A stretch of DNA of 64,000 nucleotides from Takakia lepidozioides (Eukaryota; Streptophyta; Takakiopsida; Takakiales; Takakiaceae). The notes below the pieces were generated by a model, which saw nothing but the letters and a program-made list of their open reading frames with translations, was not told the origin of the DNA and did not search any database. Below, piece by piece: positions 24,701-34,442 of this stretch. The stretch covers positions 61,458,042 to 61,522,041 of the forward strand of contig CM060734.1 in the NCBI GenBank assembly GCA_030704615.1, in the 5' to 3' direction. Numbering within the stretch: the first letter of the stretch is position 1; each line of letters begins with the position of its first letter. Made by a program: the position numbers and the translations under genes.

Positions 24701-27700
24701 AAGATAGAGAATTTACAAACAGGATTCATCATGTGCCAAAGGTTATGAGATTTGGCTGTCAGATAGCACAAGTCCAGCAGTCCCATGCAATCATCCACCT
24801 CAGTGAGGAATGTGGAAGTCTAATCAAAGGGGACTAGCTACCAACAGGAGTTGGTGGATCGGACACAGATGCAGGTCATAAAGTTGAGGAAGATGCTAAA
24901 AGAAGGTTTGACCATTACAGATACGGAGGTGATGGCCCGGTCCCCATGTTGATAATCTTCCTCCACAAAACTTGAAAATTCATCCTCAAATACGTCCATT
25001 ATCTCATTCTGTTGCAGTGCATCGACATATCTGTCCATGCACACATTTGCTTGGTAAGACTCAGCACATTCATTCGAAGTATCAACATCTTAGAATGCAT
25101 GTTTGACAACACATTTTTATCAAGTGGTCAAGTCTGGAGACGTCTTCTCAAGCTACATGGGTGAAAACAGAGCTAGTGGGAGGTCAGGTTCCAGATATTT
25201 TTTTATCATTACCACCTAAGAGCACCAAAATGAGCTTCACTTTGTGGGTTTAAACATAGGTGAACTTCACAATTAGGCAGTTCTCCATATTAGGAGGAGG
25301 TTACCATTGCCTTCACATTTTGTCATTTAGTTCAAACCCCTCATTGCCATATTCTGTATCCAACTCAATATTTGATCTGTGTACTATCTGTTTTAAAGGG
25401 AGAAACATAGTCCAAACAGTTTCGCTAAAGTTGAGATTTTATAATCCTTTAAGGAGATAACTCTTCAAACCCAATTATAGTTGTAACCCCTTCATAGTTG
25501 ATCCATAGCATGGCAGTTTCCCGTCTCAAAATTGAAGCTTGTCATTATTAGTGGTGAAGCTTGTATAGTGGTGAAGCTTGTCATTATTAGCAGGGGAACA
25601 AAATTCAATCTAGGTGGAGATACTTGCAATGGTTTGGCAGACTTCAGAAAGGAACCCATTTGGTCACTGCTCAGAACTGCTCTTGCCTCAGGGATGTCCA
25701 TACCACGAGGCCTATATTGCACTTGGTTGTTCCTATGCACCTTCCTGCAAGTAGAGAAATAGAATGAAGTGCACATCATCAGGTAGAATTGATAGAACAG
25801 GAAAAAGAAGGTGCACACATCGAAGTTGGAAGTACATAGAGTGGGGCTAGGGATGCACTAGCAATTTACTGGACAGTCTGGGAACCCCTGTCTTCGGTGA
25901 TTGGGATGGCCTGGACTGCTGTGTCTTGCTCAAGAATGAATTTATCAAACGAGGGGTCCTTGAAAGGCCGACATTCCATCTGGCTGCTGCTCCATGTTTC
26001 CTGCCAGAACACTTCTTGCAACATTCGTTAAGTCATTAGAAAACCATGAATAACCAACCATCCTTCACTCAATTTCTCTTGGACATCCCCTAGTCAGCTT
26101 GAGTACTTCTTGACTTCAATTCTATCAGGTAATACACGAGGATTCCCAACAAGAAATGCAGAGAAATGAAATGAAATGAAATGGTGCTTTATAACGTCCG
26201 CGGAAAGCTCGTAGAGCTTATGGGACAAAATGGAAGAAAACATGAGAGAGGAACAAATCCAGAAACCACAATTAATGTTCTAGCGATTGTCTAAGGGTGA
26301 AGGCCTCGTGTAGGTAGGCTGCCAAGCATTTTTGATCCTCATAGTGAAAGACATCAGTGAGAGTTTGGGTTCCACTGAATAAACAGTGGAATCTCCCACA
26401 GATCTCGTAGTATAGAGGGCAGTAGAAGAAGAAGTGTTCTTCAGTTTCAATTTCCTTGCTGCGCCCTATGCAAGCTGGACATAGGCGGTCCTCCCGTTGC
26501 AGGTTTTCCCATCTGCCAGTCTCTATCCGTAGGTTGTGGGAACCCACCCTGAATGTAAATGACTGTAATGGTTCCAAATTCTTTTCCCACCAGGAGACAG
26601 GGACACCAGGTGCCCAGAACTCACAACCATAGATGGTAGCAGGGCTGACGACAGTGTCAAAGAGAAATGTGATGTTCAAGCAAGTAAAATCTTTATAATA
26701 AATGTATGTATATATATGCATGACTCACTTGAACAATTATTCCAAGACTGTATGGGGTGTATATAATCACTCAGAATGCTACAAACTCTATGATGTCACC
26801 TGCTTAGCTGTGGTATACAACCTGCATGTGGTATGCCTGAGTGAACATGGATACTCTCAAATTCTTCCAACACATGGTAATCCCTAAACCACAAAATGTT
26901 GGAGTGGCGAGTACATGTCAATCAGATTGCATAGGTTTGAATCTTGTATCTACCAGGGCATCGCGATCAGCCAGTGTTAACTTTTGATAGAAGTCTTTGC
27001 GCTTTTTTGATGCCTTTATCACAACCTATGGAATGCACAGTGTTAAGATTAGTCTGAATTCTTCAACGACAGTTTCATGTGGACGGGGTCAGAGGATAGA
27101 ACATATACGTTCACACTGCACAGGTTTTTCAAACAGAAGAGGGAAAGATCATAAGGGGCAGCAAGGTAGGGATAAGGGAGAGGGGAATAGCAGACAAATA
27201 GAGAAACTGATATGACATTGAGGAAAGTAAATGGAAGCTACATAGACAGGCAAATGCCTTGTTGCGGATCAGTTTCAGTTTTTGTTCAAGCAGTGTACAA
27301 AATTTTCAGCAGGCTGGAGGATAATGGAGAAAGCTAAGGCCTCTACCGGGTCTCGACTGCTCTGAACCAGCTCATCATTGACCTCTGTCTCACTGCCCAG
27401 TGATGTCCAGATTCGAGGTCCTTTCCCTCGACCTTCGTCTTCGGCCTTTTTTTCTGCAGCAGCCTTTCCGACTCACCCCACACAACTTAAAATGAGGAAA
27501 GAAGCGAAGCACAAATCCATCACATCTGAGGGTGGGATGAACTGTTGTTCGATGAACTCATCTGATTGAATTGGTCTAACAATATGTAGATATCTAAAGC
27601 ATATATCAAATGGCATTGAAAAGTAACTTATTGCCCTGTTCATATTCATGCCCAACCCAGCTCCCCCCCACCCCTCTCCTTGTCAGTGTGTCCTTTCCAA

Positions 27701-28731
27701 GCCCAGCTGACTTTCAAGATCTCTGCTTACGCTATGGCTTCCCATCACAAGTGCAGACAGATGATGCACACCTTTTCAATGACCTCCCGTTGTTCAAGCG
27801 TGCAAACTATCTCAAAGTTGTGGTCATTCATGTAGCGGTCATCCTCAATGAAACGTAGCAGAAAATAGTCCTCTGTGTAATTCTGCAACCACCCCCCAAA
27901 GGTGGTGGTGGATACGCCGTGAGAAGAAAAGTTTCAATTCCATACCATCAAAATCAAGTACTACAACGGGTCCACCAAATCTCCATGTCTGATCTAAGGT
28001 TAAGGTATGCTGAACGGAACAGAAGACACCCCAGACTTGGGGTAACCTCTAGTAAAGACACTGTAATGTTTAGAACACTTTGGCCTCCAACAACAACCGA
28101 AAAAGTTAACAAGTATTCAACTTCGAGTGATTCTCTTAGAGAGAAAATGACAGACCATCAAGGAGCCTTTAACAGGGAAGAAATCGGAGAGGACGCCCTT
28201 CAATTTGATATCCACTTTAACAGCTTTTGTGTCTATCTTAAAGTGGCTGTTATTTGTTGCCTTCTTTTTGTCTATCTCAAACTGCGTCGCTGTTGCATCA
28301 CTAATGTAGAGCGACACGACTCCAACTGGGTGCTCCTCCGGAACTGCGCATAGAAGTTGCATTTGTACACTGTTTTAGACACGCAAAGTACACAAGACAC
28401 TGACAAGCAGCAAGGACTATCAAACTTAGGGTTTTTGTGGTCAGTTCAGTCAATCGCACTGTAACCATCTTATCTCATATCCCCATCTTCTGAAGACTGC
28501 TTGATCCAAGGCAAGTCTTCTACAATCCGGAGAGAAAAATGATAGAGAATCACCCTAAGCCGGAAAAAAAAGGCAGTGGAAGTTGTGAAGCAAATGAGTG
28601 GAAACCAGACCTCGGGGCGGGGGCGGCGTTGGCGGTTTCTCCTCCACTACCACTTTCTTTCCTGTTAAAATAGCAAGCATCTCCGGCGTGAGACCAGCGG
28701 GAGCTGCAGGTGCTTCTTCTGGCTCCGCCAT
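18749..28731 (-). CDS. DNAI3: Axonemal dynein intermediate chain DNAI3 (WDR63 / Chlamydomonas IC140 type)
   Basis: WD-repeat intermediate chain of inner-arm dynein I1/f in motile cilia. Minus-strand exons: 28731-28611 (MAEPEEAPAAP..., Pro-rich), 28343-28156, 27882-27772 (RFIEDDRYMNDHNFEIV), 27466-27347 (WTSLGSETEV), 27025-26954, 26000-25870, 25744-25624, about 25060-24929 (LQQNEIMDVFEDEF), 24412-24215 (YQSFMDLNYGKNKMVSAIDW, MWSFQDPIHPW), 23479-23390 (FNPVKPTLIAGGCYNGQ), 23019-22822 (VAVWDISAAQEQ, IVSDIHWLPKDFQ), 22643-22575 (ASASADGT), 21702-21493 (VIFWDITKK), 21273-21100 (LLRSPFFDNVLLSVG), 20705-20504 (GCWSPTRPAVIYIG, IEVWDLLD), 20089-20001 (FLAVGDIQGILHIMEIP), 19723-19604. A last exon at about 18858-18749 is tentative, as is one near 27915-27990. 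The order follows human WDR63 throughout. No stop seen inside exons. LINE pieces sit in introns. Confidence 0.93.
19303..19363 (+). mobile_element. LINE 3'-terminal fragment with stem-loop and ATTTC tail
   Basis: TAAGCTCTATGAGCTTTCCGC then GTCGTTATAAGGCACC and ATTTCATTTCTC. It matches the 3' ends at 23640, 26158 and 42421, including the AAGCTC-nnn-GAGCTT stem. It lies in a DNAI3 intron on the opposite strand. Confidence 0.75.
23640..24060 (-). mobile_element. LINE 3' fragment (end of reverse-transcriptase ORF plus 3' end)
   Basis: The minus strand encodes GGSHNLQIETGRW, a zinc-knuckle-like CPACTGRNREIETEEHFFYC, CPLYYEIRVRFPCLF and VFHYEDQKC, ending in RQSLEQ and a stop. Then come TTTTGTCCCATAAGCTC, the stem-loop, GGACGTTCTGAAGT and an ATTTC-like tail ending at about 23640. 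This C/H-rich block is typical of the C-terminus of plant LINE polyproteins. It lies in a DNAI3 intron, same strand as the gene. Confidence 0.85.
26158..26670 (-). mobile_element. LINE 3' fragment, longer copy
   Basis: Minus strand: ATIYGCEFWAPGVPVSWW, GSHNLRIETGRWENLQ, CPACIGRSKEIETEEHFF, CPLYYEICGRFHCLF, VFHYEDQKCLAAYLHEA, stop, then CCCATAAGCTCTACGAGCTT, GCGGACGTTATAAAG and a (ATTTC)4-like tail. Close relative of the copy at 23640-24060 but reaching further upstream into the thumb region. In a DNAI3 intron, sense orientation. Confidence 0.88.
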
Positions 28732-29228
28732 GGCCGAACCCTCAGCTTCCTGGTAACGAGCTGATGACAATTTACTTCACTCCCGAGCTACCGTCTTCTT
28801 GATAACACAGTGCTACCAACTGGAATTCCAGTTTCTTGTCATCTCCCGAAGTCGAAGGCCGCGATATCTCGTGCTGAACTCAAACATGCGATTAACCACG
28901 GAAAGGAAGTGAGAGCGGGACAGGAACTTAAGAGTTCCTAATTACTTTGGATCCAGGAAACACGAATAGAAATGAGTGCAACACGCAACAAATCCTCAAA
29001 GATTTGAGGCGAGCGGAGGATGATGTGAAGTAGAAACCCTTGAGCAGTGCGGACGACGCCTCCACACGTGCGAGTAACCGTTTCACCCCCCTCGGATTTT
29101 ACCGGTAATTCCGTTCATGATCTTCCCTTATTTGTTAACCTAATTAACCCAAACCTAATTAACCTAAACCTAATTAATCTAAACCTAATTTGGTGAGAGG
29201 GCTGCAGTCTCATAAACTGCCTCGTGTG
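28732..29228. promoter_or_regulatory. Shared 5' region of the divergent DNAI3 and NSUN genes
   Basis: About 500 bp between the DNAI3 ATG (28731, minus) and the methyltransferase ATG (29229, plus). It must hold both 5' UTRs and promoters. No TATA box stands out. The only structured part is the 15-mer repeat at 29137-29191. Confidence 0.55.
29137..29191 (+). repeat. 15-bp tandem repeat with AAACCTAA cores
   Basis: About 3.7 units of AAACCTAATTAACCT-like sequence. The core resembles the plant telo-box AAACCCTAA with one C missing. It ends 38 bases before the methyltransferase ATG. Confidence 0.85.
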
Positions 29229-32200
29229 ATGTTGATCAGCAACGATCCTTCAACTTTTGCTATGCAACCCTCGCCTTCTGAATCAGTCAGCAGACAGCGA
29301 GCAGGCATTCACAAGCTGACTCGATTTGCAGGGTTCTGGATTCTCCGCACTCCTGCTATGATATGCATGGCTTCTTTTTCGAAATCGCAACAGCACTCTG
29401 GGGCCCGAGACTCAGTGGTTACAGCAGATGCTAAAGTAGCGTCAAGTCAAGTGCCCCAGTTGCCAGGAGTGTTTTTGGAATTTTTGAAACAGAATGAGCT
29501 TGACCCTGATATCTACGCGGTAGCGCATGCCTTGCCCCGTTATGTCAGGTATGGGTTGCCTAGGTTAACTTTCCAATCTCTGTAGTGGTGTGTGTGGGTT
29601 TGGCGTGGGGGGAGGGAGAAGGGGGAGACAATGAATGGATGGATGGATTAGTTTGTTTCTGCAGTAGAAGTATGATGGGGAGTGACGGTTGTCTCGAAGG
29701 ATGCCCGGCCGCTTACACACTGAGGACTGAACAATTGTGCAAGGACTTAAGCTACTGGGGCAGATAGTGCAGTATGGTTTTCTCGCTGTCAGCAGTGTTA
29801 CAGTATTTAGCAGTTAGAACTCGGGACCATTACCATGGGATATCAAACTATTTTCATGATTTTTGTGCTAGCACCAATGTTTAGTGGTCTCTCTTTCTTT
29901 CACATCTACTTGTCTTGTTAGTGGTCCAGATTGAAACCACAAGCAAATCAAGAACTTTCCCAGATACAAGAGGAGCTGGGGGTAAAACTTTTGTCTGTGG
30001 CCTGGCTCCCAGGCTTCTTCAGCATGCCATCCGAGGCCCAGATTGCAAGTTCACAGGCATATCAACAGGGGAAGGTGAGCTTAAGAGATCCCAGTTTTTC
30101 TGCACATGGCTGTGGCAGTTTGTGTAACTGTGATTTAACATATGGACTTTAAGAACTTCGTTAGTTCTGGCTGTCGTTGCACCTTGTTTCCATTCCAGAA
30201 GTGGCAGCCCCTGTTCTAAGGCTTGGTTTTCAATACCAAACAACATCTTTTTTAAATCATTTCCTGCAATGTGTTTAGAGTCATCACTGTCCCGTTGGTG
30301 ATAGAGCCACTGTTAGTGCTTCTGCTTAGAGTCACATGTTTGAGCTTGCAGGTTGTCTGCAGGATAATATGTGAAACTTGCACTGACCTGGTGAGCCTAG
30401 CACTGAATATAGATGCATCCAGTTCCATGGTCAAGATAGTATTTCAAGCTTCCCTGTAGATGACATGGGTGAGTACATCTCGAGCACAGAAAAGAGATTC
30501 TGCCAGGTTAAAGTTTAGGGTTTACAGATATACATTTGTAAGCATTGTACACGAAGGTGAATTCATTGTTATATAGAAGTGCCCTTATGAATCAAGCCAT
30601 TGCCTGTGTGTTTACTCCTCCAATGCATGGGATTCCTATTGCTGAGTATGAATGAGGTTCTTTCGGCCATCATTGACGGTATTGGCTGTATGCAGATCTA
30701 TGGGATGGATGCAGCTTCAGGGGCAGCTGTAGCGGCATTGGAGGTCTCACCTAGTGACCATGTGCTTGATCTTTGCGCTGCCCCTGGTAACTTCTTCCCT
30801 TGGACCTCTTACCTTCCTATGCTCCTGTCCCACCATCTCTTTCTCTCGCTCACCTGGGTACGTACCTATACTACTACAGAGACTGTACTTTGCTAATATA
30901 CGCAACCATTTACAGGTGCCAAGCTGTGTATGGTGGCGGAGCTCCTCGGGACTTTTGGATCTCTGACTGCTGTAGATATTGCTCGGCCTCGCCTTGCTGC
31001 ATGCCGCACCATGCTTCAGAAGTATGGACTTGGTAGTCGATGCCGCCTCTATTTGGCAGATGGGACCACTTTTGCTTTGCTGCCATTGAGGTGTACTACC
31101 AAGGGTGCAGAGTCTACTGCTAGTGCCGGAGGGATCAGTGATAAAGAAAACACTCATGATACGTGTGCTGCTCATGGTCTCCATCATGGTAGATGCAGCT
31201 AATTGGATTTATGAAATGGCTCATCGTCAAGGGTTACAGTATCGTCGTTTTTTGTGAAGTTTATAACGTGGTTATAGCTTTAGCCCTGATGAGAGGACTG
31301 GAAAAATAGGAAGTGAGTTGGGCTGTTTTGGAATACATTTCTGTGGCATGTGTATTATGTTGTAATGTACTCAATGTTTGACTTATGGCTGTTCATCTTG
31401 TGCAGACCATCTCTTGTCTAATTCAAGGTTTGAAGGTTTGAGGTACTATGGAGAGTGGAGATCAGGGAGAACACGGAAGGAGAAACGAGCAGCAAAAAGG
31501 GCCAAGTACTTTGGAACTACGGTGCAGAGTGGAAGTGCAGTAGTCCCTGAGCTATTTTATTATGGCAAAGAGTCTGGTATTGTGGGTATGAAAGTGGCTG
31601 ATCTGCATCAAAACATCTGCACGGATGCTGAGTCAGCTTTGCAAAATGGATATGATAAGGTGAGTGCTAAAGTTGTCAATGGATATGTCTGTGTGGTGGG
31701 GGAACAGTGAGGGTGCAACAAGGTACAAAAATATGATCGAGATTCAGCTATGTAGGATGAAGAGAAGTTCAAAGTATGTGTATATCTGCAACTGTTCAGG
31801 AACTGTTTGTTTGAAACTTTATGACGAGAGATGAATGGGAACTTCAAGATAGAACTTTTTTTTGAGAGAGCACCTTGGATGGTGTGTATGTGAAGTAGGT
31901 GCTGGTAGATGCAGAGTGTACACATGATGGATCATTGAAACACATCAGTAAATACGAGCAATGGGGTTGGGATACTTTTGAGAGACGCTTTCTGAATGCG
32001 GACCGCATCGCTTCCATCACCCTTCTGCAGGCAAGGTCCCTCTGCCGCTCTCTGTTCTATACGTATGTTTACTATGCTGCTTCAATCTTTTAGGTTTGGG
32101 AATGCCTGCACAGATCTTGTCATTCACATGTATGTGAAGCTTCTGCAACCTGCCTGAGACTTCTGTGTCATTGTCCCCTCTGTATCCCATGGCATTGTCT

Positions 32201-33348
32201 CTGAGGGGCGGCAGAGAGGTTTAGTGGGGTGGTCTATGTTGGTGATGTATCTCAATTGCCAGGCTTGAAAATACTCTGGCTACCAGACCCCTTTCTATTC
32301 CCGTCTAGTCTAGAGGTAAGCTGGAGGGCTATCCAATGTAGAGTTAGGCAGGCACACTTAGCTAGGTATGACTTGGAGGGGAGTATACTAAGGAGCACGT
32401 GCGTGACACAATGCATATCATATATATTTCTGCAGGGAGGGTTGGTAGTGCGTGAGCAGGAACATTGCTCACGTGAGCGCAATATCCATTGCAAAAAATT
32501 TCAAAACTCAAAACTCCTACAAGCATAAAATTGAATTGAAAAAGCGCTTTGCTTGATTAAATTAAACCAAACAACTAAAACTACCAAAACAAACATATAT
32601 ATTCCAAAAGCGAGTGTGGGTTTACCAAGAGAAGTATGTTGGATTTGCCCAAAATGACAAAATCCCTTCCACCTTTTCCTGTCTTGGGTTCTGAAATTGA
32701 TGATGCCAACAGCTGGAGCTTTTGACGAACGGTTTCAGTTTGCTGAAGGCTGGAGGCACACTCATATATAGCACTTGCAGGTACATCCTCCGCCATGCTT
32801 AAACCAGCTAAATTTTTGCTTTGAAGGCCCCAATATTTGTGTCAGACACATATTTTTGTCAAACACTATTTGAGTAGTTTGCCATGACATTCAGTTGTAC
32901 AGCACACAACAGAGTGCTTTGAATTGTAGGGCTGATTGCTCTGTCATGACTTCATGCAGCTTTACTAAATCCCAAAACGAGGGTGTGGTGAAGAGGTTCC
33001 TTGCCACTCATCCAAATGCAGGTCAGTATGTCCCTTATTTCTTCGTAGATCAAACAGGGATCTGTTTTCCTCCCTGCATGAGCAAATGCTCTCTATGCCT
33101 TCTCTTGTCTGGATTGGATGTGATATTTTTGTTCTCTATTGTGGTGGGCAGAACTGAGGGAGGTGGAGATTGCAAAAGAATGGCCATGCAAACATGGGGG
33201 TCTCCCTCACACTCTGCGATTTGATCCTGTTGCATCCAACACAAGCGGTCTCTTCATTGCCAAAATTGTGAAACTCAGTGTGCAGTCCTGCCAGTCTAGT
33301 GCATCCCTTCAAGTTTCTCAGGATGGGGCCCCTGCTTTTACAAGCTGA
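29229..33348 (+). CDS. NOL1/NOP2/Sun (NSUN)-family RNA cytosine-C5 methyltransferase
   Basis: SAM-dependent enzyme that makes 5-methylcytosine in RNA. Exons: 29229-29548, 29930-30074, 30696-30786, 30916-31188, 31406-31659, 31899-32030, then 32960-33021 and 33152-33348 (TGA). The ~35-residue leader rich in Ser, Arg and hydrophobics may be an organelle transit peptide. Then LPGVFLEFLKQNELDPDIY, WLPGFFSMPSEAQIASSQAY, the SAM-binding motif I VLDLCAAPGAKLCMVAELL, VDIARPRLAACRTMLQKYG, and motif IV region VLVDAECTHDGS. The C-terminus has RFDPVASNTSGLFIAKIVKL. The exon joining LLQ (32030) to the conserved Cys of motif VI (usually STCS) could not be assembled cleanly; see findings. The exon ending at 32030 uses a GC donor. 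Closest from memory to a plant-specific NSUN subfamily. Whether it is active is open. Confidence 0.85.
32636..32796 (-). other. Antisense exon-like ORF inside the NSUN gene
   Basis: On the minus strand an ATG in good context (AGCATGGCGG) opens a hydrophilic frame beginning MAEDVPASAIYECASSL and running to GRDFVILGKSNILL, ending at a plausible donor (CTTG|GTAAAC, about 32636). No downstream partner exon was found in the remaining minus-strand sequence. It may be a captured first exon or a chance ORF. No family recognised. Confidence 0.3.
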
Positions 33349-34071
33349 GGCGCAGTGCCATATCTACAGGAGCATCCTACTTTGGATTGGCCTTCCTTCA
33401 GGGCTTTGTCCACTCATATCAAATGCGCAAGGTGGGTACTATTGAGTTTACTTGCGCACATTCCTTTCATAGTCTTCCCTGCAGCGTTTTTTAATATGGA
33501 CGGTTTCCTTGCTTTTGTTGAGTTGTATAAAGAACCAGTCCTGCATTTTTGTCTGTTGGGTGCCAGTTCGGATTGGACACATAATACAACATGAAGCTGA
33601 GGAAGTTGTTTGATGATTGTCAGGTACTTGTAACTGAATCTTGGGCTCAAAAGAAGGATGGGTTGTGGGAGTGGGTGTCATTTCTTACCACTCTAATTAG
33701 TCTTCCAGGCATGAGGCATGTCTTTGACATACTTGTGGTCCTGTTGGGCTGTGAGAACGTGTGTGATTCTTTCAAGCATGCAGCATCCCAGCACACTGCA
33801 ACTGAACTTAACAGTTCCCATCAGTGGCAAAGCTCAAGCCCAGCTCCCATCAGACAACCTCAAGTTAGATCCTTGAAGAGGAATTTTTGGAGCTTACTTT
33901 TTAATGATGATGGGCGAGACATCTGTAGGCAAGTTGAAATCATTCAATCTGGAAGCACCCAGGCACCAACTTTACACTGAGGGGTGGCATACGTTCAAGT
34001 CAGAGAAGTTCAGAGGATGTACGAGTTGTTTGTGGAGGTTGCTGTTGAGTTGAGGAAGTTCTGTGGTATTA

Positions 34072-34442
34072 GAGTTATCCGTAAAGGGTCCCAAACTCGG
34101 CATGAGAATCGTAAACTCGGCATGAGAACCCTGAGTTTGGCCAAAACTGGGCATGAGACTCAAAACTCCGGACGTGAGGATACCACCAGAAAAAAACACG
34201 GGACCGAACTGCCAGGACATAGGGAAATGGTCGTGGCAGGAGTTTGGACCTGAGTTTTGTTCCTTGTCGAGGCAGAGGCAGTCACAGCTCACGAGCAGCC
34301 GTTGCCCTCATCCCGAGTTTTTGATTTGGTGCCCACTACATGCCCAGTTTTCTGAACTTTGCGGATTTACTCAACTCAGGATGAAATGAGAAACTCGGGT
34401 CCAAACTGGGTACCAAACTCAGGCTCACTTTACAGATAACTC
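34072..34442. mobile_element. MITE-like element with inverted ends
   Basis: The ends GAGTTATCCGTAAAG (34072) and CTTTACAGATAACTC (34428-34442) are inverted repeats with one mismatch in 15. Inside are repeated AAACTCGGCATGAGAA units (34096-34128), and CCTGAGTTTGG (34130) pairs with CCAAACTCAGG (34412). It is 371 bp and non-coding. A clear target-site duplication was not seen. Confidence 0.6.

Noticed and set aside
33591-33980. 130-codon plus-strand ORF after the NSUN gene
   Set aside because: Starts with ATG but shows no motif, and follows directly on the probable 3' UTR; not enough to call a gene.
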